From: Pseudomonas sp. MWU16-30317
GTDB lineage: Bacteria; Pseudomonadota; Gammaproteobacteria; Pseudomonadales; Pseudomonadaceae
Length of the DNA stretch: 64,000 nt
Reading direction: 5' to 3'
NCBI RefSeq assembly: GCF_020515695.1
Contig: NZ_JAIWJA010000004.1
Coordinates: 62,001-126,000 of the forward strand
Of this stretch, positions 9,031 to 17,777 are shown piece by piece; the first letter of the stretch is position 1; every line of letters starts with the position of its first letter. Position numbers and translations under genes: made by a program. The notes under the pieces were generated by a model. That model was not told the origin of the DNA. It did no database searches and was given only the letters and a program-made list of their open reading frames with translations.

Positions 9031-10686
9031 TTACAGCGCCATGTCCTGAGCCGGTTTGCTTTCCTGCGGCTTGGCCGGCTTGGCCGGGGCCGCAGCGCCA
9101 GCAGCCGGGTAGGCAGCTGCGTCGAGCACTGGAGGCTTGTTCAGCAGCAAAACGTCGGCAGTGTAATCCCACTCCTGCTGAACACGTGCTGGCGAATCGT
9201 TGAGCTTGGTGCCGTAGCTTGGCACGATCTGATGCATCTTCTCTTGCCAGGCCGGGGTCGCAACCTGGGCCTTGAAAGCTTTCTCGAGCACGTCGATCAT
9301 GATCGGCGCTGCGGTCGAGGCACCCGGCGAGGCACCCAGCAGACCGGCGATAGAGCGGTCCTGAGAGTAGACGACCTCGGTACCCAACTTCAGCACACCG
9401 CCCTTCTCGGCATCACGCTTGATGATCTGCACGCGTTGGCCGGCTTGCCACAAGCGCCAGTCTTCTTTCTTGGCGTGCGGGAAGTACTCTTTCAGTGCGT
9501 TGAAGCGGTCGTCGTCCGACATCATCAACTGGCCTGCCAGGTACTCGATCAGCGGGTACTGCTCCACGCCCACCTTGGTCATCGGCCACACGTTATGGGT
9601 CGTAGTGGTCGACAGCAGGTCAAGGTAAGAACCTTGCTTGAGGAACTTGGTGGAGAAGGTCGCGAATGGCCCGAACAGGATCATGCGCTTGCCATCCAGC
9701 ACGCGGGTGTCCAGGTGCGGTACGGACATGGGTGGTGCGCCAGTCGACGCGATACCGTAGGCCTTGGCCATGTGTTGCATGGCGATGTCCTGGTTATCGG
9801 TCACCAGGAACGAGCCGCCGACCGGGAAGCCGCCATATTCGCGCGCTTCAGGGATGTCCGCTTTTTGCAGCAGTTTCAACGCACCGCCGCCGGCGCCGAC
9901 GAAGACGAACTTGGCATCGGTACCGTGGGTGGTGCCGTCTTTCAGATTTTTGTATTCGACGTGCCAGCCGCCGTCCTTGTTGCGGGTGATTTCTTCGACT
10001 TCGCTCGACAGCTTCAACGTGAAGTTAGGCTTGGTCTGCAGGTTGGCAACGTACTGGCGAGTGACTTCGCCCCAGTTCGCGTCGGTACCGAGCGGCGACC
10101 AGGTGGCGGCGATCTTCTGGTTGGGATCACGCCCTTCCATCATCAGCGGAACCCACTGTTTGATCTGCGCCTGGTCTTCGCTGTACTGCATGCCACCGAA
10201 CAATGGGCTGGCTTTGAGCGCCTCGTAGCGGGCCTTGAGGAATTTGACGTTATCGTCTCCCCACATGAAGCTCATGTGCGGAGTGGAATTGATGAAGGAG
10301 TGCGGGTTTTTCAAGACGCCCGACTTGACCTGCCAGGACAGGAATTGCCGAGTGACCTGGAACGCCTCGTTGATCTCGATCGCCTTGGCGATTTCGATCT
10401 TGCCGTCTTTACCGTAAGGGGTGTAGTTCGACTCGGCCAGGGCGGAGTGACCGGTACCGGCGTTGTTCCAGCCGTTGGAGCTTTCTTCGGCCACGGCGTC
10501 GAGACGCTCGACCATTTCCATCGTCCAGGTCGGTTCCAGCTCGTTGAGCCAGGTGCCCAGGGTGGCACTCATGATGCCGCCGCCGATCAACAGCACGTCG
10601 ACCTTCTTGGCCTCTTCGGCGTGTGCCTGAATCATGCCCATCGACAGGGCGAGGCCCAGCAGAGCCTTGTTCGCTTTCTTCAACAT
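9031..10686 (-). CDS. mqo: Malate:quinone oxidoreductase with N-terminal signal-like sequence
   Basis: The chosen ATG at 10686 ([17 protein letters not shown]) yields 551 residues; the longer frame upstream lacks coding character. The enzyme oxidises malate to oxaloacetate and passes electrons to quinone at the membrane, without NAD. Family marks are [10 protein letters not shown] (the FAD fold), [20 protein letters not shown], and GGFPVGGSF. Residues 1-23 look like a cleavable signal peptide (KK, hydrophobic core, IQAHA-EE), which is odd for an enzyme usually drawn on the cytoplasmic face. The C-terminus is a low-complexity Ala/Pro/Lys tail. Pseudomonads often carry more than one mqo; which paralogue this is cannot be told. 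Confidence 0.93.
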   Translation of the reverse strand: MLKKANKALLGLALSMGMIQAHAEEAKKVDVLLIGGGIMSATLGTWLNELEPTWTMEMVERLDAVAEESSNGWNNAGTGHSALAESNYTPYGKDGKIEIAKAIEINEAFQVTRQFLSWQVKSGVLKNPHSFINSTPHMSFMWGDDNVKFLKARYEALKASPLFGGMQYSEDQAQIKQWVPLMMEGRDPNQKIAATWSPLGTDANWGEVTRQYVANLQTKPNFTLKLSSEVEEITRNKDGGWHVEYKNLKDGTTHGTDAKFVFVGAGGGALKLLQKADIPEAREYGGFPVGGSFLVTDNQDIAMQHMAKAYGIASTGAPPMSVPHLDTRVLDGKRMILFGPFATFSTKFLKQGSYLDLLSTTTTHNVWPMTKVGVEQYPLIEYLAGQLMMSDDDRFNALKEYFPHAKKEDWRLWQAGQRVQIIKRDAEKGGVLKLGTEVVYSQDRSIAGLLGASPGASTAAPIMIDVLEKAFKAQVATPAWQEKMHQIVPSYGTKLNDSPARVQQEWDYTADVLLLNKPPVLDAAAYPAAGAAAPAKPAKPQESKPAQDMAL

Positions 10687-11119
10687 ACTGTGATTTCCAG
10701 GATAGAACGTCATCCGCCCGCCCGCTGCGATCGCGTGGTTTGCTGGCTCACGGGTTGCCAGCAAAGCGGGCAATCGGCGAACAGGCGGGGTGGACATACA
10801 AGGCCGATAAAAACTGCATCGTCCTCACTCTCATGCCCCCTGCGCTGACTTCTTGTAGGTTGTCTTCAGCTACTTGAGAAACAATGAATGGCTGGCCCTG
10901 CTTCGGGGCGCACAACATGAACTTACTGAAGCAATTGTAAAATTTGGGCGCACATTAGCGGCTTCGCCAAAGCATTGCAATGCTGGGGTGCGTCTAATTG
11001 CCACTAGTCGAGGAGTGGGCTGAAACGGTTGCGCGATTTGACTGTCGCGATGACCATTTAACGGCCGCGTGGAGCAGATCTTTAGGGCTCCCTTGACCAG
11101 AGGCCAGGTGCATTGCCAG
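10687..11119. other. Intergenic region upstream of mqo, with a perfect palindrome
   Basis: 433 bases with no convincing gene; an 87-codon frame at 10870-11133 on the minus strand has no family features. The AT-richest part is 10905-10965. A perfect 14-base palindrome, AGCATTGCAATGCT, lies at 10971-10984 and is an operator candidate, although far (about 285 bases) from the mqo start. Confidence 0.4.
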
Positions 11120-11926
11120 TCACTGCCCACCATCGACAGTCACCTGTTTGATGCCCTGACTTTGCAGGTGCCACTGGTCGAGTACGCGCTGGTAGCTGCC
11201 GTCCGCCAACGATGCCTGCAGGCCCTTGACCAATTGATCACGCAGCGCGTCCTTGCCCTTGGCCACGGCAAAGCCGAAGTAATGCACCGACAACGGCTCG
11301 CCCACCAGCACATAGGTATCGGGCTCTTCGCTCATCAGGTATTAGACGTACTCAGGCCCCAGTACGGCGGCGTTCAGGCGGCCTTGCTTGAGGTCCAGGC
11401 GTACCGCCGCCGCGCCTGCCGCGCCTTGTACCTGGGCGGCGGGCTTACCTGCGCCGACGCAGGTCCTGTCGCTCCAGGCGTTGAGTTCGATGAAGTAATT
11501 GGTGGTGCGTGGGCTGCCGATGGCTTTGCCGCAGAAGGCATCGGGGGTCATTGCCGCTGGAGCATTTGCGCGCGTGGTGAACATCTGCGCACCGGTCTGC
11601 AGATAATCGACGAAGGTCATGTTGCTGCGGCGGGTCGGCAGGTCGGTAATGGCCGTGCCGATCACATCGATGCGCCCGGTGGCCAGGCCGCTGGTGAGTT
11701 GTTCGAAGCTCATCTCCTCAAACTTGAGGTCGACGTTCATCTGCTTGGCCAGAGCCTTGAACAGGTCGATGTTGAAGCCGGTGCTTTCGTTGGTGGTGGG
11801 GTTGCGGTAGGACATCGGCGGATAGGTGGCTTCGATGCCGACGGTCAGGGTGGTGGCGGCGTTGGCGGCAGTGGCGGCAGAGACGATCAGGGCAGTAGCG
11901 AGCAGTTGGGTCAGGCGTGGGGTCAT
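11120..11926 (-). pseudogene. Amino-acid ABC transporter periplasmic binding protein, interrupted by one in-frame stop
   Basis: Starts at the ATG at 11926 with an AAGGAG ribosome site, a clear signal peptide (ATALIVSAATAANA) and a family-3 solute-binding fold. At 11342-11344 the frame meets a TAA, but the same frame continues without shift through EEPDTYVLVGEPL and runs to a normal end at 11120. The part after the stop lines up with the other two binding proteins here (EPGAYRVIGEPL at 15.4 kb, EQGTYVTIGKPL at 24.0 kb), so this is one nonsense change in an otherwise whole gene of 268 codons. It is the last gene of the operon. Read-through, sequencing error or recent loss are all possible. Confidence 0.88.
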
Positions 11927-11953
11927 GGGGCGCTCCTTGAGGTCGAGAATGTT

Positions 11954-11980
11954 CGGGGGGCAAGCCCCCTCGCTACAGGG
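11954..11980. repeat. REP element overlapping the end of the MmgE/PrpD gene
   Basis: The plus strand reads cggggggcaagccccctcgc then tacagg, i.e. the common Pseudomonas REP core cctgtagcgagggggcttgc in reverse. The stop codon TAG of the MmgE/PrpD gene (11973-11975) is part of the repeat. Confidence 0.8.
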
Positions 11981-13340
11981 GTGAGGCGGTTTGCAGCAGC
12001 CCAAGCAGCCGCGGCACATCGGTGTCGGCGCCCAGCGTCATGCACAGCTCGACCAGGCCATCGACCTGTGCGGCGGGCAAGGCGCGGATCGCCAACGAGC
12101 GAAACTTGTCGATCAAGGCTTCGTCGCTCAGCGGATTGAGCGGGCCGCCCAGCGCCAGCTTGACCTGACGCGTGGCGCTGCGACCGTCCGCGCTGGTGAC
12201 CTGAACGAACGGTTCGTCCAGCGGCGCCAGGCGCGGCTCGATGCGCAGGCTGATGGCCGCCATCAAGCCCTGCACCTCGGGTGCTGCCCTGACCGCCCCC
12301 TCGTAACTGTCGAGGCCGGCATTGCCACGCAGGCAGCGCACCGCCAACGCATACGGCAGGCTCATTTGCGCGGCGGCCAGGGTGCGGGTGTCGACGCCCG
12401 CGCACATGTCCACCAGAAAGGCACTAGCGCGCACATCGATACGCTCGACCTGCGTGCCGTCAATGCCGAGCTCGGCCAGTAGTTCCCCGACCGCATCGAT
12501 CGCCGCGTGGGTACCGCGGCAGGCGGCATAGGGCTTGATCGAACAGCGCGCGAGCTTCCACACGCGGCCCAGGTCGGCGGTCAGTGCCTGGGGCTCGGCC
12601 GCGGCCTGCGCATAGGTGCGCAAAAAACCACCCCAGCTGTCCTCGAATACCTGGCTGGGGCCGCTCATGCCTTGGCGGGCGAGCAGCGCGGCGAGCACAC
12701 CCGCCTCGGCCGGGCGCCCGGCGTGCAGCTTCTTGCTGTCGGCGCCGTCATGAATGAACGACCACAGGCCACCGCTCATGCTCGCTGCCAACCCGAGTGC
12801 GTGGGCAGTCTGGTCAGCGTTCAACTGCAACAGCCGCGCGCAGGCCGCTGCGGCGCCGAACACGCCACACGTGCCGGTGGAGTGCCAGCCGGCGCCGTTG
12901 TGTGGCGAATAGCCGCCGCACGCTTCCAGCACGCGCCGGGCCACGTCGTAGCCCAGCACCATGGCCGTCAGCAAGGCCTCGCCGTTCGGTGGCTTCGCAC
13001 ACAATGGCAGGACTGCCAGCATCGCCGGCACTACCACCGCGCCGGAGTGATCGCAGCCACCGGCATCATCCAGCTCCAGAGCGTGGGCAGCGACGCCATT
13101 GACCAACGCCGCACTGCGCGCCGACAGCCGTTGCGACCCGCCCCATACGGCCACGTCGCCCGGCGGCTCGCTGCACAGCAACGCCCCCAGGCAGCGTTGG
13201 GTCAGCTCAGTGTTGGCGCCTGCCAGAGCGGCGCCCAAGGTGTCGAGAAAATGCCGACGCGCCTTGGCTACCACCGCCTCGGGGATCGCCGCGAACGGTG
13301 TATCGCAGACGAACCCGGCCAATGTGTGCAAGGCATTCAT
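11973..13340 (-). CDS. MmgE/PrpD family protein (dehydratase/epimerase fold)
   Basis: The ATG at 13340 (MNALHTLAGF) has CAGGAG upstream and overlaps the preceding deacetylase stop as ATGA, indicating translational coupling; 455 residues. Family signs are the conserved AHALELDDAGGCDHSGAVVVPAMLA near 85-110 (in part), the GWHSTGTCGVFGAAAA segment and DGADSKKLHAGRPAEAG. Known members are 2-methylcitrate dehydratase, cis-aconitate decarboxylase and iminodisuccinate epimerase. There is no methylcitrate synthase or methylisocitrate lyase nearby, so a PrpD role is unlikely. Beside an ArgH-like lyase and an amino-acid transporter, an epimerase acting on an amino-dicarboxylate conjugate is an attractive inference, not shown. 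Confidence 0.85.
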   Translation of the reverse strand: MNALHTLAGFVCDTPFAAIPEAVVAKARRHFLDTLGAALAGANTELTQRCLGALLCSEPPGDVAVWGGSQRLSARSAALVNGVAAHALELDDAGGCDHSGAVVVPAMLAVLPLCAKPPNGEALLTAMVLGYDVARRVLEACGGYSPHNGAGWHSTGTCGVFGAAAACARLLQLNADQTAHALGLAASMSGGLWSFIHDGADSKKLHAGRPAEAGVLAALLARQGMSGPSQVFEDSWGGFLRTYAQAAAEPQALTADLGRVWKLARCSIKPYAACRGTHAAIDAVGELLAELGIDGTQVERIDVRASAFLVDMCAGVDTRTLAAAQMSLPYALAVRCLRGNAGLDSYEGAVRAAPEVQGLMAAISLRIEPRLAPLDEPFVQVTSADGRSATRQVKLALGGPLNPLSDEALIDKFRSLAIRALPAAQVDGLVELCMTLGADTDVPRLLGLLQTASPL

Positions 13341-14230
13341 GGGCGCGGCTCCTGAGCCTGATGCCGGGCAAATACCGCGGCCGGATGATCGTCGGGCAAC
13401 TGCGGATGCTCGACCGCCCACCGCTGCGCGACCTCCTCGGCGGTGGCGAACCACACCCCCGGCTGCGCCTTGAGCCAACCAAGCCACTCGTCGAGCAAAC
13501 CGCTGCGCCCCACCGTACCGAGGATTTCCGGGTGCAGGCGCATCAGGTAGCACAGCCCGAAACGCTGGAAACCTTCGAAGTCGCGCTGCCAATTGAGCAG
13601 CACTTCAGCGTAACTGGCGATGCGCGCCTGGCTGGCGGGCACGGCCGGCGCCAGGTTGAAAGCGAAATACGGCTCGTCCTCCAACTCAACGTGCAGCGGC
13701 AGTTCCACCAAAGGCGCCGCTACCTGGCCTGCGGGATGCACATAGGGCAGATCGTCACCGCCCCAGGATGACGACCAGCGCAGGCCGGCGCTGCGCAGGT
13801 CGTCCGCCAGGCCCTGGGCATAGCTGCCCGCCGGTGCGCGAAAGCCGCGCGGGCGCTGGCCCGTCAAGCGCTCCAGGGCTTCGCAACCGCGCAGCACCGA
13901 CGCCTGTTGCTGCTCGCGCGTCAGTGCGCTGAAGTCCTCATGCAGATAACCGCTGCATGCCAGCTCGTGGCCGGCGGCATGCACTGCCGTGACGACGTCG
14001 GGATTCTGTTCGGCGACGATGCCCGGCACGCACCAAGTGGTGCGCAGGCCGTGCTCGGCGAATATCGACAGCAATCGTTGGGCGCCGCGGGTGGTGCCGT
14101 AACGCCACACCGAAAGGCTTTTTTCGCGCCCGGCGATTGCTGGCACCTGGGTCTGAATCCCATGGATATCGTTGTAATCCACCGTAATGACCACGGCGCA
14201 GGTATAGGGGGCGGGCCAGGGGCTAGTCAT
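13337..14230 (-). CDS. Polysaccharide-deacetylase-family protein, metal site altered
   Basis: Starts at 14230 (MTSPWPAPYT), overlapping the upstream paralogue by 8 bases; 297 residues, a NodB-type (beta/alpha)7 fold. Compared with its neighbour, motif 1 reads Asp18-Tyr-Asn20 instead of Asp22-Leu-Asp24, and the zinc motif reads Ser93-Gly-Tyr-Leu-His97 instead of His97-Gly-Tyr-Arg-His101. Two probable zinc ligands are therefore changed (Asp to Asn, His to Ser). The rest, including GFRAPAGS, SSSWGGDDLPYV and YLMRLHPEILG, keeps the fold. It may be a non-catalytic partner of the neighbour or use a different site. PuuE allantoinase of this superfamily is a related example acting on a nitrogen compound rather than a sugar. 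Confidence 0.8.
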   Translation of the reverse strand: MTSPWPAPYTCAVVITVDYNDIHGIQTQVPAIAGREKSLSVWRYGTTRGAQRLLSIFAEHGLRTTWCVPGIVAEQNPDVVTAVHAAGHELACSGYLHEDFSALTREQQQASVLRGCEALERLTGQRPRGFRAPAGSYAQGLADDLRSAGLRWSSSWGGDDLPYVHPAGQVAAPLVELPLHVELEDEPYFAFNLAPAVPASQARIASYAEVLLNWQRDFEGFQRFGLCYLMRLHPEILGTVGRSGLLDEWLGWLKAQPGVWFATAEEVAQRWAVEHPQLPDDHPAAVFARHQAQEPRP

Positions 14231-15071
14231 TGCCGTGCTCCCGCGCCCAGAATTCGGCGACCTCATTACAGGTGGCAAACCACACGTCGGCGTGGCTGTG
14301 CATGTGCTGCACAAACTGCTCCAGCACGCTAATGCGCCCCGGCTTGCCGGAGATCTTGGGATGGAACAACGTGGTCATGCACAGGCCTTCGCGGTAGGTG
14401 CCGTCGAACTCGCGGCACCAGTTGTCGAGGGTCTGCTCGTAACTGGCGATGCGGTCGAGCCCGGCGGGGTAATTGGGTGCACGGGTATAGGCCAGCGAGG
14501 CGTAGTCGTCGAGTTCCCAGCGGCCCGGGATTTCCACCAGGCGCCGGCTGGCGTCGAGGGTGTCAATGAAGTACGGGCGATCGTCGCCGCGCATGCTGCT
14601 GGAATACTTCACTCCGCAGTCCATCAACAGCGCCGGGGTCTCGCTGTGCCAGTCACCGGACGGCGTGCGAAACCCCGTGGCGGTGATGCCCAAATGGCGC
14701 TTGAAGACCTCGGCGCTTTTGTCCATGACCCAGCGTTGCTCGGCCAGGTCGAGGGCGAAGAAGGATTCGTGGCGATAGCCGTGATAGGCCACTTCGTGGC
14801 CGCGTTCGAGGATCGCCTGGCACTGCCTGGGCCAGTTCTCGACCACCCAGGCCGGGACGAAAAAGGTGGTGGGCGTGCGGTGCGCGTCGAGCATGTCGAG
14901 CAACCGTGGCAAGGCTCGATAGGGGCCATAGCCGCCAAAGGTGAAGTACTCGGGTTTCTGCCAGATGGAACCGTCGAGCATCGCCGCGCCCGTTGGCCCG
15001 TCGAGATCGAACGCCATGGCCACGCAGGCTCGGGCCTTGCCGGGCCAGCGCAGATCGTTAGAGGTGTACAT
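14223..15071 (-). CDS. Polysaccharide-deacetylase-family hydrolase (PuuE-like superfamily)
   Basis: A 282-residue NodB-fold protein with an apparently intact metal site: Asp22-Leu-Asp24 in motif 1, His97-Gly-Tyr-Arg-His101 in motif 2, then GFRTPSGDWH, SSSMRGDDRPYFI and LCMTTLFHPKISGKPGR. No signal peptide, so it acts in the cytoplasm, unlike cell-wall deacetylases. The family includes cytoplasmic PuuE allantoinase and other amide hydrolases. Set between an amino-acid ABC transporter and an MmgE/PrpD gene, it more likely hydrolyses an amide or ureide bond in a taken-up nitrogen compound than a polysaccharide. The substrate is unknown. Confidence 0.85.
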   Translation of the reverse strand: MYTSNDLRWPGKARACVAMAFDLDGPTGAAMLDGSIWQKPEYFTFGGYGPYRALPRLLDMLDAHRTPTTFFVPAWVVENWPRQCQAILERGHEVAYHGYRHESFFALDLAEQRWVMDKSAEVFKRHLGITATGFRTPSGDWHSETPALLMDCGVKYSSSMRGDDRPYFIDTLDASRRLVEIPGRWELDDYASLAYTRAPNYPAGLDRIASYEQTLDNWCREFDGTYREGLCMTTLFHPKISGKPGRISVLEQFVQHMHSHADVWFATCNEVAEFWAREHGND

Positions 15072-15117
15072 CGGGATTGCTCCGTGTCATTGGCGAAGAT
15101 TTGGCGTGCCTGTGACG

Positions 15118-15192
15118 GCCTGTTCGCGGGCAAGCCTTGCTACAGGTGTACATCCCTTGCACCTGTGGCAGCGAAGCTGGCTCGCGAGAGCG
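15118..15192. repeat. REP-type inverted repeat inside the operon
   Basis: Halves ttcgcgggcaagccttgct (15122-15140) and gcagcgaagctggctcgcga (15168-15187) face each other around an acctgtg/caggtgt inner stem, in the gap between the binding-protein gene and the first deacetylase gene. Such elements can lower expression of downstream genes or protect mRNA ends. Confidence 0.6.
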
Positions 15193-15238
15193 GTCTGATG
15201 GACACCGCCGCTATCGCGGTTGTGTGCCAGAGCGAGCA

Positions 15239-16072
15239 TCACCTCCCCTGGTTCAACTGCGCCTTGGCGACCGCGCCCTGCTCCAGGTTCCACTTCTTGA
15301 GAATCTTGCCGTAGCTGCCATCGGCAATCATGGCGTCAAGCGTGGCGACGATGGCCGCGCTCAAGCCCGGATTGCCCTTGGCCACGCCCAGACCGGCGAG
15401 CTGAAAGGTCAATGGTTCGCCGATCACCCGATAGGCACCCGGCTCCTGCGTCTGGATATACGGCAGGGTTTCGCTGCCCTGCACCGCCCCATCCAACCGC
15501 GCCTGCCGCAACTGCGCACGGGCGTCCGCCGAGCCTTCGGTGCCCACCACCACGATCGCCGGCTTGCCCTTGGCCTCGCAGTTGGCGGCGCTCCACTTGG
15601 CAATTTCCACCGGGAAGTTCGTGCGGCGGCTGGTGCCGACCTTCTTGCCGCACAGGTCGGTGGCGACCTTGACGTCCTTGCTGGTGTCCAGGATGTAGAA
15701 CTGCGGGCCGGTCTTGAAGTAGTCGACAAAATCCACGGTCTTCTGCCGCTCGGGGGTGTCGGTCATGCCCGACAGCACGATGTCCAGCCGCTGAGTCACC
15801 AGGCCGCTGACCATTTGCTCGAAGGCGGTTTCCTGCCATTTCACCTCGATGCCCAGACGCTTGGCGATCTCCATGCCGAGATCGTAATCCACCCCGGTCA
15901 GCTGGTTGGTGCCAGGGTCCTTGAAGTCCATCGGCGGATAGTTGGGCATGATCCCGGCGGCGATAAAGCCCTTGTCCTTGATGGCGGTCGGCAGCCTGGC
16001 CGGATCAGCGGCCCAGGCGCCTGCGGCGGTGAAGACGGACAGTGCTGCGGTCAGAACGAGCATCTTTTTCAT
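15239..16072 (-). CDS. Polar amino-acid ABC transporter periplasmic binding protein
   Basis: Starts at 16072 (MKKMLVLTAALSVFTAAGAWA), a clear signal peptide with predicted cleavage after AWA; 277 residues. A family-3 bacterial extracellular solute-binding protein. Typical features are YPPMDFKDPGTNQLTGVDYDLGMEIAKR (in part), the hinge region around VDFVDYFKTG, and SYGKILKKWN at the end. It presumably binds the substrate of the adjacent permease and ATPase. Two paralogues lie in the window (11120 pseudogene and 23315), which suggests either several related ligands or recent duplication. Confidence 0.93.
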   Translation of the reverse strand: MKKMLVLTAALSVFTAAGAWAADPARLPTAIKDKGFIAAGIMPNYPPMDFKDPGTNQLTGVDYDLGMEIAKRLGIEVKWQETAFEQMVSGLVTQRLDIVLSGMTDTPERQKTVDFVDYFKTGPQFYILDTSKDVKVATDLCGKKVGTSRRTNFPVEIAKWSAANCEAKGKPAIVVVGTEGSADARAQLRQARLDGAVQGSETLPYIQTQEPGAYRVIGEPLTFQLAGLGVAKGNPGLSAAIVATLDAMIADGSYGKILKKWNLEQGAVAKAQLNQGR

Positions 16073-16108
16073 AACGGCTTCCAGAGTCAGCAAACAAAGG
16101 GATGGGAA

Positions 16109-16873
16109 TCAGTTGAGTACCGCAGCGATGAATTCCTGGGTGCGCGGATTGCGCGGGCTCATCAGCACTTCTTCCGGCGAGCCAGTCTCGATGATCTGCC
16201 CGGCGTCCATGAACACCACGCGGCTGGCCACCTCTCGGGCGAAACCCAGCTCGTGAGTGACCACCACCATGGTCATGCCACTGGCCGCCAGGTCGCGCAT
16301 CACCGACAGCACCTCGCCGACCAGCTCCGGGTCGAGGGCCGAGGTGGGCTCGTCGAACAGCATCAGCTTGGGGCGCATGGCCAGGGCGCGAGCAATCGCC
16401 ACCCGTTGCTGCTGGCCGCCGGAGAGCTCGATCGGGTAACTGTGGGCCTTGGCCGTCAGCCCTACCCGCTCGAGCAGGTCCATGGCCTGCTCGCGGCATT
16501 CCTTTTGCGGGCGGCGCAACACCTGGGTCGGGCCCTCGATGATGTTTTCCAGCACCGTCATGTGGGCGAACAGGTTGAAGCGCTGAAAGACCATGCCGGT
16601 AGCCAGGCGCTGGCGGGCGATCTGGGTGTCGCTGAGCTCGATCAACTTGCGGTCCACCGAGCGATAGCCCAGCAGTTCGTCGTTGACCCACAGGCCACCC
16701 TGATCGACCTTTTCCAGCTGGTTGATGCAGCGCAGCAAGGTGCTCTTGCCCGAACCCGAGGGGCCGATGATGCACACCACCTCGCCGTAGGGGATGTCGA
16801 GATTGACGTCCTTGAGCGCCTGGAAAGCGCCGAAGAACTTGTTGACGTTGACCGCCTTGACGATATTTCGCAT
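16109..16873 (-). CDS. Polar amino-acid ABC transporter ATPase (GlnQ/HisP type)
   Basis: A 254-residue nucleotide-binding subunit on the inner face of the membrane. Walker [10 protein letters not shown] (about 37-45), Q-loop MVFQRFNLF, signature LSGGQQQR, Walker [13 protein letters not shown] and H-loop VVTHELGFA are all present. It lies 12 bases downstream of the permease gene and upstream of the binding-protein gene, giving a full importer. Length and motifs are those of the polar amino-acid transporter group (PAAT), which mostly moves glutamine, histidine, arginine, opines and related compounds. Confidence 0.95.
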   Translation of the reverse strand: MRNIVKAVNVNKFFGAFQALKDVNLDIPYGEVVCIIGPSGSGKSTLLRCINQLEKVDQGGLWVNDELLGYRSVDRKLIELSDTQIARQRLATGMVFQRFNLFAHMTVLENIIEGPTQVLRRPQKECREQAMDLLERVGLTAKAHSYPIELSGGQQQRVAIARALAMRPKLMLFDEPTSALDPELVGEVLSVMRDLAASGMTMVVVTHELGFAREVASRVVFMDAGQIIETGSPEEVLMSPRNPRTQEFIAAVLN

Positions 16874-16885
16874 GTTCGTGTCCCC

Positions 16886-17761
16886 TTAGCTGCGCTTGCC
16901 GGCGCCGCGGCCGAAACGACGTTCCAGGCGGCTCTGGCCGAAGGTCAGCACCGTGACCACCGCCAGGTACCAGATGCCCGCGACGATCAGCAGCTCCATC
17001 ACTCGGGCGTTGGCGTAGTAGATGTTCTGCGCGTTGTAGAGCAGTTCGGAGTACTGGATCACGCTCGCGAGGCTGGTCATCTTGACCATGCCGATGAATT
17101 CGTTGCTGACCGGCGGGATGATGATGCGCATCGCCTGGGGCAGGATGATCCGCCGCAGCGCCTGCAAGCGCGGCATGCCGATCGACTTGGCCGCCTCGTA
17201 CTGGCCGCTGTCCACCGACAGCAACCCGGCACGCACCACTTCCGAGGTGTAGGCGCCTTGATTGATGCCCAGCCCGAGCAAGGCCGCGGCGAACGGCGTG
17301 ATCACCTCGACGGTCTTGAACTCGAACAACCCGGGGATGCTCAGGGTCGGGAAGATCAACGCCAGGTTGAACCACAGCAGCAACTGCAGGATCAGCGGGG
17401 TGCCGCGGAACAGCCACACGTAACCACTGGCCACGTAGCGCAGCACTGGATTGTGCGACATGCGCATGATCGCCACCACCACCCCGAGGACCACCCCCAG
17501 CGCCATGGCCAGCACGGCCATGACGATGGTGTTGAGCAAGCCGAACATGATCGAGCGCGCCGTCAGGAACTGCTCCACGTAAGACCACTCGATATTGCCC
17601 TTGGCGAATGCCTGGGCCAGGCCCAGCAGCAATAACACGATGATCGTCGCCGAGGCATAGCGGCCGTAGTAGCGACGCTTGACGACCTTGTAGGTCGAGA
17701 GGTCGTAGTGGGCGTCTTGCGCGGTCAGCGCCGCAGCGCCAGGAACGTGAGTCTGTGGCAT
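16886..17761 (-). CDS. Polar amino-acid ABC transporter permease
   Basis: Starts at 17761 (MPQTHVPGAA) with AGGGGA upstream; 291 residues. An N-terminal cytoplasmic arm and first membrane helix (ATIIVLLLLGLAQAF) are followed by a five-helix HisMQ-type domain. The cytoplasmic EAA loop reads EAAKSIGMPRLQALRRIILPQA. Only one permease gene is present, so the channel is probably a homodimer. The gene overlaps nothing but sits 16 bases downstream of the ArgH-like lyase gene, consistent with one transcript. Confidence 0.93.
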   Translation of the reverse strand: MPQTHVPGAAALTAQDAHYDLSTYKVVKRRYYGRYASATIIVLLLLGLAQAFAKGNIEWSYVEQFLTARSIMFGLLNTIVMAVLAMALGVVLGVVVAIMRMSHNPVLRYVASGYVWLFRGTPLILQLLLWFNLALIFPTLSIPGLFEFKTVEVITPFAAALLGLGINQGAYTSEVVRAGLLSVDSGQYEAAKSIGMPRLQALRRIILPQAMRIIIPPVSNEFIGMVKMTSLASVIQYSELLYNAQNIYYANARVMELLIVAGIWYLAVVTVLTFGQSRLERRFGRGAGKRS

Positions 17762-17777
17762 GGGAGTCCCCTGTCGG

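Noticed and set aside
9232..10848. 538-codon frame opposite mqo
   Set aside because: Antisense to a motif-complete malate:quinone oxidoreductase; no family features.
10870..11133. 87-codon minus-strand frame before mqo
   Set aside because: No recognisable features, weak start, and it overlaps the end of the binding-protein pseudogene.
11342..11344. Programmed stop read-through or selenocysteine-like recoding
   Set aside because: The codon is TAA, not TGA, and no recoding signal was seen; a simple nonsense change is more likely.
11973..13340. 2-methylcitrate dehydratase (PrpD) of propionate metabolism
   Set aside because: No prpB, prpC or acnD genes nearby, and the operon context is amino-acid uptake and a C-N lyase.
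15137..17635. 832-codon open frame on the plus strand across the ABC transporter genes
   Set aside because: It lies antisense to three motif-complete ABC genes; its translation is His/Gln/Arg/Leu-rich without any domain. High GC keeps such frames open.
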